DNA from: Thermoplasmatota archaeon
GTDB lineage: Archaea > Thermoplasmatota > Penumbrarchaeia > Penumbrarchaeales > Penumbrarchaeaceae
DNA length: 63,514 bases
Reading direction: 5' to 3'
Assembly: GCA_016928095.1 (NCBI GenBank)
Contig: JAFGLL010000043.1
Span: 1 to 63,514 of the forward strand
Shown: positions 9,497 through 18,459 of the stretch, in pieces
Numbering within the stretch: the first letter of the stretch is position 1
Layout of the letters: each line of letters opens with the position of its first letter
Made by a program: the position numbers and the translations under genes
Notes under the pieces: model-generated
Databases searched by the model: none
Told to the model about the DNA's origin: nothing
Seen by the model: the letters and a program-made list of their open reading frames with translations, nothing else

Positions 9497-10519
9497 TCAT
9501 TGATTGCCCGCCTTTTTCGATCTGGTCCTCAGATATGCAAGGGAGATCAACCCTAGAGGTATGGATATCCAGAGGGAGGTCGCGACCTGAAGGAGCGAGG
9601 CTGCCATAGCGGTGGTCTCCTTCACGGAGAGAAGTTCGAGTATGGATTTGCTACCGAACACGTTGCCAGCTCCGATCGGCAGGATGAACCCGAGGATGTT
9701 GGCAACGGAGATGGCAGCGACAGCCCCCATGAAGGTCACCTGAACATTACCTGGAAGTGCCATGACGACCAGGTAGAACCTCAAGGCTTCATTGATCCAT
9801 ATGGCAATGGTCAGAATGATGGTCCCTGTACCGCACCATGGGTTCCTCACGATCGTCCTAAGAGAGCTATGGTAACGGTCGATCGCACCTTGAAGTCTGA
9901 TCGCTATCCTGTAAGGTTTTGAACCCCTTTTTCCGTGTGACAGTGTCAGAGCTGTCCTTTCCATTTTACTGTTGACAAGCTCAAGGAACCTTCGGTTCAC
10001 CAGAAGGAGGATCACAAGGACGATGATCGATCCTCCCATGCATATAGCGATGACCATCCATTTCACATCCTCGAAACCGAGTTCGTTCACGAGGTAGATG
10101 AGGCCTAAAAGGGCAAGGAAGAGGATCGTCAGTATGTCCATGGATTTCTCGGCGAAAATGGTCGCTATACCTTTTGAGATCCCGTTCCCTGTATGCTCTT
10201 TGAGCATGATCGCCCTGACGGGCTCTCCACCCACTTTACCGGGGGTGGAGTTGTTCAGAGCTAGTGAGGCAAGGAATATGGGAAGCGTTATCGCACCTGT
10301 GTTCCTGGCCCCCATGCCCTTCAGGAGACCGTGCCATCTCATGACCTTGCAAAAAATGTTGAAGAAATATAATAAAAGGACAAGGGCTATCAGGTCAATC
10401 CTGGTTCCCTTGAGGATATCGAGGGTATCCGTTACATCAGCTCTCAGAAGTAGAACGGATATCAGGAAAAGGCCGAGTCCGATGTATAGTATGTCCTTCC
10501 ATTTCCTTCCGATATCCAA
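9497..10519 (-). CDS. UPF0104 / lysylphosphatidylglycerol synthase TM-region family membrane protein (flippase-like)
   Basis: The 340-residue protein has about eight hydrophobic helices and the hallmark segments of the family: LALNNSTPGKVGGEPVRA near residues 89-106, AEKSMDILTILFLALLGL in the middle, and the glycine-rich FILPIGAGNVFGSKSILE in the C-terminal half. Archaeal members are often found beside glycosyltransferases, and some have been proposed to move lipid-linked sugars. It starts 18 bases after the UDP-sugar dehydrogenase stop with a GGGGGC stretch upstream, so the two are probably one operon. A role as a flippase for the glycan made by neighbouring enzymes is inference. Confidence 0.8.
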   Translation of the reverse strand: MDIGRKWKDILYIGLGLFLISVLLLRADVTDTLDILKGTRIDLIALVLLLYFFNIFCKVMRWHGLLKGMGARNTGAITLPIFLASLALNNSTPGKVGGEPVRAIMLKEHTGNGISKGIATIFAEKSMDILTILFLALLGLIYLVNELGFEDVKWMVIAICMGGSIIVLVILLLVNRRFLELVNSKMERTALTLSHGKRGSKPYRIAIRLQGAIDRYHSSLRTIVRNPWCGTGTIILTIAIWINEALRFYLVVMALPGNVQVTFMGAVAAISVANILGFILPIGAGNVFGSKSILELLSVKETTAMAASLLQVATSLWISIPLGLISLAYLRTRSKKAGNQ

Positions 10520-10537
10520 GCGATGCCCCCGGATCTA

Positions 10538-11839
10538 CTACGGAAGCGGACTACCAATTGCCCAGTATTTAACGTTCTTCATGGAAACCGGGTCCACGCT
10601 CCTCCTGCCATCTATCACTGCAGATAGATGGGTTTTTGAGCCCCAGTCGATGGTCCCGTATTCGGGCCATTCCGTAAGGATGAACACAAATTCTGCCCAA
10701 TCCAGGATCTCTTCCAGGTCATCAGAATAAACGATGTCGGGGATTGCGGCCTTGAAGTTGCCGATGGCTTTGGGATCGGTGGCTCTTACTACTGCACCCC
10801 TATCCATGAGTGCCCTGATGACTGGGAGGGACCTTGTCTCCCTTATATCGTCCGTATCCGGTTTGAAAGCAAGTCCCAAGACAGCGACCCTTCTCCCTCC
10901 CAGAGGTCCGAATGTCCTTTCTGCGACCTCGACCAGATGTTGTGGCTGTATCTCGTTGTTCTTCATGACCCCGTTCAGCAAAGGGGTATCCAGGTCCAGT
11001 TGTTTCGCCAGGTTCATCAGTGCGGAGACATCTTTGGGGAAACAAGAGCCTCCGAAACCCGCTCCAGCCTTCAGGAACATGGGGTTGATCCTGAAATCGA
11101 GCCCCACACCTTCCATGATCTCGTAGACATCCAACCCCACCTTCTCGCATATCCGTGATATCTCGTTCGTGAACGATATCTTGGTTGCCAGAAGTGAGTT
11201 GGAGGCATATTTGATCATCTCGGCTGCTGTGGGTGAGGTCCTGAGGATCCTTGAACCCAGAGGGGAGAACAATCTTTCCATGATCTCGTATGTCCTGTCA
11301 TCGATGCAACCCACGACCACCCTATCAGGGTGCATGGAATCATGCATTGCAGCCCCCTCGCGGAGGAATTCCGGGCACATCGCGATACCTAGGTCCGATC
11401 CGCCCTTCTTCCCTGATTGCCTTTCGATGGTTTCCCTGATGATACCAAGGGTAGTACCCGGGACCACGGTGGATTTCATTACAACCACATGGAAGTCTTC
11501 CTTGTCCTTGAGGGCTTCCCCGATCATCTTGGAAGCGGACCTTATATGTGAATCGTCCATGGAGCCATCCTTACGGGAGGGGGTTCCCACGGTGATGAAT
11601 GTCATATCTGTCACCATGATTGCGTTTGCCCCATCCATTGTTGTCTTGATATTCCCGGTCCGGATGTGCTTGGAAAGCAGCTCGTTCACTCCGGGTTCGA
11701 AAAATGGAGCCACTCCGCTCATGATGATATCCAGTTTTTCCTTGATCAAATCAACCAGGATAATTTGGTTGCCCAGCTCGGCAAGTGCGATGCCTGTTGT
11801 GAGTCCAACGTATCCGGTCCCGATTATTGAGATGTTCAT
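10538..11839 (-). CDS. UDP-glucose/UDP-sugar 6-dehydrogenase
   Basis: It oxidises a nucleotide sugar, probably UDP-glucose to UDP-glucuronate, with two NAD molecules. The N-terminal Rossmann domain has GTGYVGL at residues 7-13. The central dimerisation domain contains the catalytic cysteine at residue 266 within GFGGSCFPKD. The C-terminal nucleotide-binding domain holds VLGLAFKPDTDDIR. Length (433 aa) is normal for the family. UDP-mannose or UDP-HexNAc dehydrogenases share this architecture, so the precise substrate is uncertain. In archaea such enzymes supply uronic acids for N-glycans, which fits the flippase-like gene just downstream and the glycosyltransferases beyond it. Confidence 0.9.
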   Translation of the reverse strand: MNISIIGTGYVGLTTGIALAELGNQIILVDLIKEKLDIIMSGVAPFFEPGVNELLSKHIRTGNIKTTMDGANAIMVTDMTFITVGTPSRKDGSMDDSHIRSASKMIGEALKDKEDFHVVVMKSTVVPGTTLGIIRETIERQSGKKGGSDLGIAMCPEFLREGAAMHDSMHPDRVVVGCIDDRTYEIMERLFSPLGSRILRTSPTAAEMIKYASNSLLATKISFTNEISRICEKVGLDVYEIMEGVGLDFRINPMFLKAGAGFGGSCFPKDVSALMNLAKQLDLDTPLLNGVMKNNEIQPQHLVEVAERTFGPLGGRRVAVLGLAFKPDTDDIRETRSLPVIRALMDRGAVVRATDPKAIGNFKAAIPDIVYSDDLEEILDWAEFVFILTEWPEYGTIDWGSKTHLSAVIDGRRSVDPVSMKNVKYWAIGSPLP

Positions 11840-11900
11840 TCATGGGCCTCCGACACCCACAAGGATGATATTCTATTTCAATACATACGATTTCGAGTCA

Positions 11901-12743
11901 CTAGTATACTGCTATGGAAGCATAACCCACTGCAGAGGAGGCGGGCGATACATCGTAGCTCGTCGTGTAATGTAAAAGCCTTGCCTCTCCGCCTCCGAGA
12001 GCCTTCGCAGCCTCGAACATTGCCGAAATGGGCCCCAATCCGCATGCCGTTGTCCCAAGCTTCCTCTTTTCCGACAATGCACCTTCGATATCGAACTTCA
12101 GAAGCTTTTCTATGACAGGTATATCCCGTGACCTTGCGAATTCCCCGGGATCCATGGTACCCGGCACGGGATAACCGTAATTCCTACCACAGTGGGTGAA
12201 GTCCGAAGAAGCTACGATCACCGCATCCCTCTCTGTGGTCCTTAACGCTCTGGCAATCCTATCACCCAGCCATCGGGCTGTCTGTGGAGACTGGTCCATC
12301 ATCGAGATGCACACCTGTCCGATCCCCTTATCGAAGAACTGTATGAATGGCAGCTGAACCTCCATCGAGTGCTCGCTGACGTGTGAAAGCTCGTCCGGTG
12401 GGATCCCGATAGCCTCGGCAAGTTCGCGGTCGTTCCTCATTACACCAAGAGGTGTACTGAAATCCTCAAAGGATATCCCGATCGGTTCTCCGAGACCGTG
12501 GTGGTTCGGTCCGATGATGATAACGGAATCTGGAAGGCCTCCGTCCGCCATTGCAAGGAATCCGAAGGCGGCCGTGGGGCCAGAATAAGCGTACCCGGCA
12601 TGCGGGGAGACCAGACCCATGACCCTTTTCCCTTTTTCGGGAGTTGATCTGCCAGGCCCCGTCCTGAAACAGTCCTTGAGTTCTCGGGTGAGTTCTCTTT
12701 CCGAACCAGGGTAGAACATACCAGCCACTGCAGGATGTCTCAT
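11901..12743 (-). CDS. Memo family protein (AmmeMemoRadiSam system protein B)
   Basis: Memo proteins have a fold related to extradiol ring-cleaving dioxygenases; their reaction in archaea is not established. The N-terminus MRHPAVAGMFYPG, the SPHAGYAYSG motif, IIGPNHHGLG and the ASSDFTHCG segment are diagnostic, and their histidines correspond to the metal site. I prefer the ATG at 12743: it opens the conserved sequence and lies about 25 bases after a TTATTAAG box at 12764-12771. An ATG five codons earlier (12758) is possible. It follows S2 by a short gap, a gene order common in euryarchaea. The partner AMMECR1 and radical SAM genes of the named system are not adjacent. Confidence 0.9.
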   Translation of the reverse strand: MRHPAVAGMFYPGSERELTRELKDCFRTGPGRSTPEKGKRVMGLVSPHAGYAYSGPTAAFGFLAMADGGLPDSVIIIGPNHHGLGEPIGISFEDFSTPLGVMRNDRELAEAIGIPPDELSHVSEHSMEVQLPFIQFFDKGIGQVCISMMDQSPQTARWLGDRIARALRTTERDAVIVASSDFTHCGRNYGYPVPGTMDPGEFARSRDIPVIEKLLKFDIEGALSEKRKLGTTACGLGPISAMFEAAKALGGGEARLLHYTTSYDVSPASSAVGYASIAVY

Positions 12744-12777
12744 GATCGGATATTCCATCGGAACTTAATAAGGGTTC

Positions 12778-13392
12778 TCAGAGAGTGGCTTCGAAATCCT
12801 TCAACTCTGGTTTGAAATCGGCATATGAACCGATGGCGCCCTTGGTCTTGAGAACCTCCCGGGTAAGGAGCCAGTAGACAACCGCCAGGGAACGTCTTCC
12901 TTTGTTGTTGGATGGGATCACGAGATCAACGTATTTCGTCTCATTGTTCGCATCGCACAGGCCTATGACAGGGATCCTGGAAGTAACGGCTTCCTTGAGA
13001 GCCTGCTGGTCCGCTGCGGGATCGGTGACGATGAGTATCTTCGGCTCAACGTAGAGATCGAGGGAAGGGTTGGTGAGCGTACCGGGGACGAACCGTCCGG
13101 GGAACGCGTTGCACCCGATGATATCGGAGAACATCCTTACCGGTTTCTGTCCGTACTGCCTTGCAGAGACGATGAGTATCTCTTCGGGATGGTATTTCGA
13201 TATCATGTTCGCCGCTATCTTGATCCTTTCATTGGTCTTTTTTATGTCCAGGACATAGAGTCCGTCAGACCTGACCTTGAAAATGAATTCCTTCATATCG
13301 GCGCTCTTCTGCTGGGTTCCTATATGTACGCCAGAGGTGAGATAGATATCCTCATCTATCAACAGGTCCTGGGCATTCTGGATGTCGATCAT
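12778..13392 (-). CDS. rps2: 30S ribosomal protein S2 (uS2)
   Basis: This is the small-subunit ribosomal protein, 204 residues. Diagnostic segments are YLTSGVHIGTQQK near the N-terminus, the GRFVPGTLTNPSL motif and VTDPAADQQALKEA, followed by PVIGLCDANNETKYVDLVIP, all conserved in archaeal S2. The ATG is preceded by GGAGAG about ten bases upstream. It lies directly downstream of rpoK with 13 bases between the two, in an operon layout common in archaea, though enolase, often found between them in other euryarchaea, is absent here. Confidence 0.97.
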   Translation of the reverse strand: MIDIQNAQDLLIDEDIYLTSGVHIGTQQKSADMKEFIFKVRSDGLYVLDIKKTNERIKIAANMISKYHPEEILIVSARQYGQKPVRMFSDIIGCNAFPGRFVPGTLTNPSLDLYVEPKILIVTDPAADQQALKEAVTSRIPVIGLCDANNETKYVDLVIPSNNKGRRSLAVVYWLLTREVLKTKGAIGSYADFKPELKDFEATL

Positions 13393-13405
13393 TGGAACAA
13401 CTCTC

Positions 13406-13567
13406 CTATACTCTCCTCACGGTAAGGGGGATGACATTCAGGTCCATTTCCCTTTCTGCTATCCTCAGGGGGTCAACCTCATCTGATCTTACAAGCGGAG
13501 GTGCTCCGAGGCTGAGCTGGAGCGTCCTTGCACCGAGGATCCTTGCTTTTTCGAAACGGGTTATCAT
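13406..13567 (-). CDS. rpoK: DNA-directed RNA polymerase subunit K (Rpo6)
   Basis: This small RNA polymerase core subunit (53 aa), the archaeal counterpart of eukaryotic RPB6 and bacterial omega, helps assemble the largest subunit. TRFEKARILGARTLQLSLGAPPL and the ending NVIPLTVRR are the family signature. I start at the ATG at 13567, which opens the conserved sequence, with AAGGGGAAG upstream; an in-frame TTG eight codons earlier is less likely. A TTTATAAG box near 13635-13645 gives a leader of about 45 bases. S2 follows after 13 bases. Confidence 0.95.
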   Translation of the reverse strand: MITRFEKARILGARTLQLSLGAPPLVRSDEVDPLRIAEREMDLNVIPLTVRRV

Positions 13568-13644
13568 ATCAACTTCCCCTTCACACCGCAACTCTATGGT
13601 TAAGGGCGGTTTCGAAAGGTGTAAAGGGGATTTCCTTATAAACC

Positions 13645-14442
13645 TTATGGGGATATCCGGCCGACATTCAATGATCCCTGCCTGTAACCGGCCGGGTCCA
13701 GGACCAGAAGCAATTCACTGAGGGGGTATTGGATGGTGTTCCACAGGGGCATGATCCTTTTGGGCTCGTCAACCTCGAGTATCCCTATATATCCGCCACC
13801 GGACCTCTCGAAGAGCCTGAGCCTGACATCCCTGAAGCCAAGGCCTCTTACCTGGCTCTCGACATGATCTATCATTCCCATTTTATCCCTGGTGACCCTC
13901 TCTCCGTAAGGTATCCTGGTCATCAAGCATGTATTGGATGGTCTATCATGGATGCTTATTCCTTTCTCCCTGAGTATGGACCTTGCCTCTTCTTTACCGA
14001 TGCCCGTTTCGATGAGAGGATGCCAGATCCCGAGCCTGGAGGAGACCTCCAGTCCCGGGCGATATTCGTTCCTGTCATCTACGTTCATACCGTCGGCCAC
14101 CACCTCGGATCCAACTTCACGGGCGGTCCCGATCAAATTCGACATCATGTATCCCTTGCAGGTCCCGCACCTGTCATCGGGGTTCGATACGATGTCCTCA
14201 TGATCGAGTACAGGTAACTCAAGGACCTTCAATGGAGATCCAAGTGCTGAAGCGGTCCTTCTGGCATGATCGATCTCGCCCTTGGGGAGTGTTCCATTGT
14301 CGACCATCACCAGAGTACATCTCCCATCGAGGGCTTCGATGGCCGCAAGGGCAACAAGTGTGCTGTCCACCCCTCCGGAGAATGCTACCAATATGTTCCT
14401 CCTGGATCGCATGAGATCGATAAGGTCCAGATAGCGTTCCAT
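13645..14442 (-). CDS. larE: LarE-like ATP-dependent sacrificial sulfur transferase (PP-loop family)
   Basis: LarE provides sulfur from its own cysteine, or from an iron-sulfur cluster, to build the nickel-pincer cofactor of lactate racemase and relatives. The PP-loop ATP pyrophosphatase motif SGGVDST is at residues 22-28. A conserved cysteine sits at residue 172 in NTCLMTRIPYGE, the position of the sacrificial cysteine in LarE. Length (265 aa) is normal. A TATA-like ATATACC run near 14463-14470 lies about 25 bases before the ATG, suggesting a leaderless mRNA. No LarB or LarC gene is nearby, so its true substrate could be another cofactor. It is divergent from the HVO_0476-type gene. Confidence 0.85.
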   Translation of the reverse strand: MERYLDLIDLMRSRRNILVAFSGGVDSTLVALAAIEALDGRCTLVMVDNGTLPKGEIDHARRTASALGSPLKVLELPVLDHEDIVSNPDDRCGTCKGYMMSNLIGTAREVGSEVVADGMNVDDRNEYRPGLEVSSRLGIWHPLIETGIGKEEARSILREKGISIHDRPSNTCLMTRIPYGERVTRDKMGMIDHVESQVRGLGFRDVRLRLFERSGGGYIGILEVDEPKRIMPLWNTIQYPLSELLLVLDPAGYRQGSLNVGRISP

Positions 14443-14522
14443 GGGGGTTCAAGCTTTGGCGGGGTATATCTTATTTCGCCCTTGTGGGTTCAGACCTGAA
14501 GATATGATACCTTAGGGGACAA

Positions 14523-14530
14523 TTTATATA
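14523..14530 (+). promoter_or_regulatory. TATA box for a leaderless gene
   Basis: TTTATATA is centred 27 bases before the ATG at 14554, the distance at which archaeal transcription would begin on the start codon. No SD sequence lies between. Confidence 0.7.
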
Positions 14531-14553
14531 AGGGTAGCTTTTTCGACGGGCCC

Positions 14554-15162
14554 ATGCCCGAAGGTACCGTTATCTTCACCCTGTGCGATAAATGTGGAGA
14601 GGAGACACCGCATCGTATACTCAAGGGCAGGATCGGAGCAACCCCGGAAAGCGGCTTTGATGGGACCGTTCAATGTATCTCATGCAAGTCCATACATCAT
14701 GCGAATTTCCCTGTGGAGAGACCTGTGAAGGTCAACTCGGTTATCTCGAACAAAGAGGTCTCCGAGAAGAAGTTGATAGAGTTCGGGCCTATTGAGGAGG
14801 TAATGGTGGGGGAGGAGCTCTTCTGGGAGTCACATAACCTTCTCGTAACGGCAATAGAGCAAAAAGGGAGAAGGGTCAGGAAGGCCAAGGCAAGTGATAT
14901 CGATTGTCTCTGGTTGAAGTACTTCGATAGCGTTCTTGTGAAGGTTGCGGTGGTCCGGGGATCGAATACGAGATCTGAGAGAGTGGAAGCAACACCCGAT
15001 GAGGAGTTCGCTGTGGGTGATATTCTGGAGTTCGGAAGGGAGAAGGTCGTGATCGATAAGATCAAGACAGAGTACCGCATGGTCCATAGAGATGGTGTCC
15101 CTGTCGAAGCCAGAGATATAAAAAGGGTCTATGCAAAGATCATCAACGAGAGACGTTACTGA
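14554..15162 (+). CDS. HVO_0476 family zinc finger protein
   Basis: The 202-residue protein begins with a zinc ribbon: CDKCGEETPH near residues 11-20 and CISCKSIHH near residues 42-50 give two CxxC pairs. The longer C-terminal part is beta-rich and has a conserved D-x-x-x-LW-x-K-x-F segment, then SERVEATPDEEFAVGD. This layout matches a conserved archaeal family named after Haloferax HVO_0476, whose molecular role is not established; RNA or nucleic-acid binding is plausible. The start is set by a TATA box 27 bases upstream, so the mRNA is leaderless. It converges with the large secreted protein gene, 15 bases apart. Confidence 0.75.
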   Translation: MPEGTVIFTLCDKCGEETPHRILKGRIGATPESGFDGTVQCISCKSIHHANFPVERPVKVNSVISNKEVSEKKLIEFGPIEEVMVGEELFWESHNLLVTAIEQKGRRVRKAKASDIDCLWLKYFDSVLVKVAVVRGSNTRSERVEATPDEEFAVGDILEFGREKVVIDKIKTEYRMVHRDGVPVEARDIKRVYAKIINERRY

Positions 15163-15177
15163 TCAGAACCTCTTCCG

Positions 15178-18100
15178 TTACGGTGGCAAGGCCGGTCTTT
15201 CCGGAGGAAGAGCAGGTCCTGACGTTTGCCAACCGTAATATGCCGGGGGCAATGGCATCACTGCCTGTTGTGTTCTGTTCGATTCCCTGACCGTTAGCGC
15301 TCCAAAGATCATCAAACCCAAGAGACCGAGGATGATCAATATCAAAGGAAGGATGGGGAACGAAGACTCTTTGATCGTGGATCCAGGATAGTCCTTTTTA
15401 TCGGTCGGGTCTGTCCCGGCAAGATATTCCTCAAGATTGGTGAAGGTGTCATCGTCAAGGTCCTTGTGTCCGTCCTTCTCGTTCGGGTCGAATCCGAATT
15501 CCATCTCGTAGGAATCGTTCATCCCATCATTGTCGGAATCCATGAAGGCCGGGTCCATCAGGACATGTGATAATACGACGATGGAGAACGATCTCTTGGT
15601 GGTATGAACGTCGTCATCGACTGTAATTGTGATGATATGCTGACCCGCGGACAGGATGGTTGACATCGTCGATCTGTAACCAAGAGGCCCATCAACGTTG
15701 GACATCCATGAGACCGATACATCTTCATTGCCGTCTCTGTCCTCCACCTTGACGGAGAATGTTATGTTCGAATTGTCAAGGTATATACCGGTGGGATCGG
15801 GAGACAGTATGGTCACCTCGGGAGTGACATCCAGGCGTATTCTGAAGACCGCTGTCGTGTTCTTTCCTGTCAGGTCCCAGACATCCACCACAAGAAGGTT
15901 CTCGTCCCCTTCCTGCCATGTGTCCTTGCGGATTGTGAAGGTATATTCCTCATAGCCGAGAGTGTTGTTATAAGGGTCTCCCTCAAGAGGTATGTCCGCC
16001 GAGAAACCCCCGCCTCCAAGAGAATACCTGTACGAGATCCTGGACGGGTCCACTCCTCTTCCTTTGAAATCGTGGATCGATATCCGTATAGGTTCGTTCG
16101 CGGTCTTCAACCATTCCACAGTGGTCCCGCTTTCATCGACCTGTGGTTCTATCATACTGATCGATGGAGGCCTCTGATCGACCCAGATAGGTATATTCTG
16201 GGACGTTACCGGTCCAGACTGGGCAATGTCCTCTCCCTTGAACTGGAGCATGTTCTCCTTACCCTCGGTCAATTTTGGAGTGATCTCCAGTTCCAGTTCT
16301 TTCCGGGTCCTGCCGTAGAATTGAAAGCTCTCCCACTCTGAAAAAGTGAAACCCCCATTAGTGGAAACACGGTAGACCAGCGTCTGCCCCTCGATGGGTG
16401 ATAACGAGTCCGTTATGTTCACTGTGACGATCGGTCTGGCACTATGGGCCCATTCCTCCAGGGCAGGGGACACCACCCTGAACAATGGTCCGGTCCGGTC
16501 TATTATCAGTGTGGTATAGATAGCGGGACCTATGTTCCCCACAATGTCCACCGCTCTGATGGAGATATTGAACCTACCCTGTGGAAGGTATTCCCTGTAA
16601 TTCTCTCCTATATGTGTGTTCAGATCCGCCTTGGACGGGTCCGTTACCTTGACGACCTTTTCAAGAGAGAATTCCTCGCTGGTGACACTTATAAGGTAGC
16701 TTCCCGGGCCAGACTCACCGTCCGTGATGGTCTCCCATTTCAGGTATATGTTGTCATCGTTGTCGTAATGAATGTCATTATCGGCGTCATAAGGTTCCTC
16801 TCCACCATCAAGCTGGTCCTGAAAGACCTTGAACGTGGCCTTGTTCAGTCCCCCTGGAGGGGTTGCATCGACCCTGAAGGTGAATATGAAATTATCTGGT
16901 TCGTTGACCATGTTATCCAGGGGTACTCCGTAAACCCTGAACTCCAGCGTCATGACAGATGTGACATCCAACGCTGTCCAGCTTGCAGATAGCTGCCCAT
17001 TCTGAGGGATGTGCACGATCACATTGGTTCCGTGATTGTCCGAAATGTTCAATTGAACGAGCGACGGAGGCGGTTGGACCGTTGATCTTTCATAGAAGAT
17101 CCGGAAACCGCTGAACTGGACCACCTCTCCACCTGCGACATAGCTTCCATCCTGGATGAACCCACCGTCCCCGGATGTCTTCCTTGCTATCAGTGATGCG
17201 GTGTCCCATTCAAGGTCGTCCTCCACATAGTAGACATCGCCCAGATCGAAATGGCTCGGAATTGCGGATTTTCCGGTCGCCCTGACAGTGACGTTCCGCC
17301 TCTCCTCGGAAGGGTAAGGTATCTTGAAATCAACATAAAAGTAGATACTGATGGTATTTGAATTCCTTACCTCGGTCTTTGACATATCCGTAAGGAGGTT
17401 GGCATGTTCCAATCCGGTAAGCTGGTAGAAGGTCCTGTTCTGGTGGAAGTAGACCAATTTGATCCCTTCCTGTCCCCAGAGGGATCCGAGCGTCATGGTT
17501 GCGCTCATTATATCATCCCTGGTCTTGGAATGTGAAACATCTGTCCTGAAGATATACGGTTTGGAACCAGCATAGATCTTGTCCTGTCTACTGCCGTCAC
17601 CATTGGTGAGCTCGATCCTATCAACGGACATGTCCTCTTTGGTGAAAGCGATCGCGAAGGGCAGGTTGAACTTCGGGTTCGATGAATATTCATACCTGCT
17701 CACATAGGCGGTACCTGTCGTCGAGTCAGGGCTCTCTATGCCGATGATCGTATATGACCCCGGGACATACCATTGTGAAGCGCTCTTGTACTGAAAGAGG
17801 ATCATACCGGTCTCGAAGAGGATCGCCTGATACTGCGCCCCACCCTGTGTGTTCCAGTCAACTATGAAGGCATTCTCGGAATCGATGGTGGTCTGAAGAG
17901 AGTACAATCTTCCGGTTCCGGAATACGCGGTGTCGGTCCTCCAGTTGACCGCTATCAATCCCTTCGGAGAGCTGGTGGAGGGTAGTGAATATCCCCAGGG
18001 GTCGTTGTAGGAGTTGCCGTTGGTCTCGACGAAGGACATGGCACCGTAAATACTTATTCGGATCTTGTTGAAGGTCTGGCCATAATATTCGAAATCGAAG

Positions 18101-18339
18101 CCAAGGTTCGCCTCGACATAATAATAGTAGTTATCGACGTTGTAGTTTACAACGTTGGGGTGGCTCTTGATATCAAGATAGTCGACCTCGATCTTCGGTT
18201 CGGGGTCCATGGCATCGGTGTATCTGTAACCGCCACCATCCGGGGTGGACTGCTTCGATACCGCGATATGGGTCATGTTGGGTAATGTCAGAAGAAGGAA
18301 CATGACGGCAATGACCATTGCCGGAATACGGGCTCTCAT
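15178..18339 (-). CDS. Large secreted surface protein with TSP3-like calcium repeats and C-terminal membrane anchor
   Basis: A strong SD (GGAGGAT) stands just before the ATG at 18339; that start also places a clean signal peptide at residues 1-29. The protein is about 1053 aa. Residues around 50-220 are rich in Tyr and Asn and resemble nidogen-like beta domains (FDFEYYGQTFNKIRISIYG). Several Ig-like beta domains follow. Near the C-terminus there is a thrombospondin type 3-like calcium segment (DSDNDGMNDSYEMEFGFDPN), then one hydrophobic helix (PILPLILIILGLLGLMIFGA) and a short proline-rich cytoplasmic tail ending PPERPALPP. It would be displayed on the cell surface and held by the helix. The next gene to the right has the same plan. 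Ligand or enzymatic activity is unknown. Confidence 0.8.
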   Translation of the reverse strand: MRARIPAMVIAVMFLLLTLPNMTHIAVSKQSTPDGGGYRYTDAMDPEPKIEVDYLDIKSHPNVVNYNVDNYYYYVEANLGFDFEYYGQTFNKIRISIYGAMSFVETNGNSYNDPWGYSLPSTSSPKGLIAVNWRTDTAYSGTGRLYSLQTTIDSENAFIVDWNTQGGAQYQAILFETGMILFQYKSASQWYVPGSYTIIGIESPDSTTGTAYVSRYEYSSNPKFNLPFAIAFTKEDMSVDRIELTNGDGSRQDKIYAGSKPYIFRTDVSHSKTRDDIMSATMTLGSLWGQEGIKLVYFHQNRTFYQLTGLEHANLLTDMSKTEVRNSNTISIYFYVDFKIPYPSEERRNVTVRATGKSAIPSHFDLGDVYYVEDDLEWDTASLIARKTSGDGGFIQDGSYVAGGEVVQFSGFRIFYERSTVQPPPSLVQLNISDNHGTNVIVHIPQNGQLSASWTALDVTSVMTLEFRVYGVPLDNMVNEPDNFIFTFRVDATPPGGLNKATFKVFQDQLDGGEEPYDADNDIHYDNDDNIYLKWETITDGESGPGSYLISVTSEEFSLEKVVKVTDPSKADLNTHIGENYREYLPQGRFNISIRAVDIVGNIGPAIYTTLIIDRTGPLFRVVSPALEEWAHSARPIVTVNITDSLSPIEGQTLVYRVSTNGGFTFSEWESFQFYGRTRKELELEITPKLTEGKENMLQFKGEDIAQSGPVTSQNIPIWVDQRPPSISMIEPQVDESGTTVEWLKTANEPIRISIHDFKGRGVDPSRISYRYSLGGGGFSADIPLEGDPYNNTLGYEEYTFTIRKDTWQEGDENLLVVDVWDLTGKNTTAVFRIRLDVTPEVTILSPDPTGIYLDNSNITFSVKVEDRDGNEDVSVSWMSNVDGPLGYRSTMSTILSAGQHIITITVDDDVHTTKRSFSIVVLSHVLMDPAFMDSDNDGMNDSYEMEFGFDPNEKDGHKDLDDDTFTNLEEYLAGTDPTDKKDYPGSTIKESSFPILPLILIILGLLGLMIFGALTVRESNRTQQAVMPLPPAYYGWQTSGPALPPERPALPP

Positions 18340-18459
18340 ATGGTATCCTCCGATCGGTATAGGGGTATCAACCTTATCATGGACCATGAAGTTCCAATAT
18401 GAATAATCTTGCGGTATGTTCGGCTTCTTTTTTCCTGTTACAGAGGTAATGGTCGTGTG

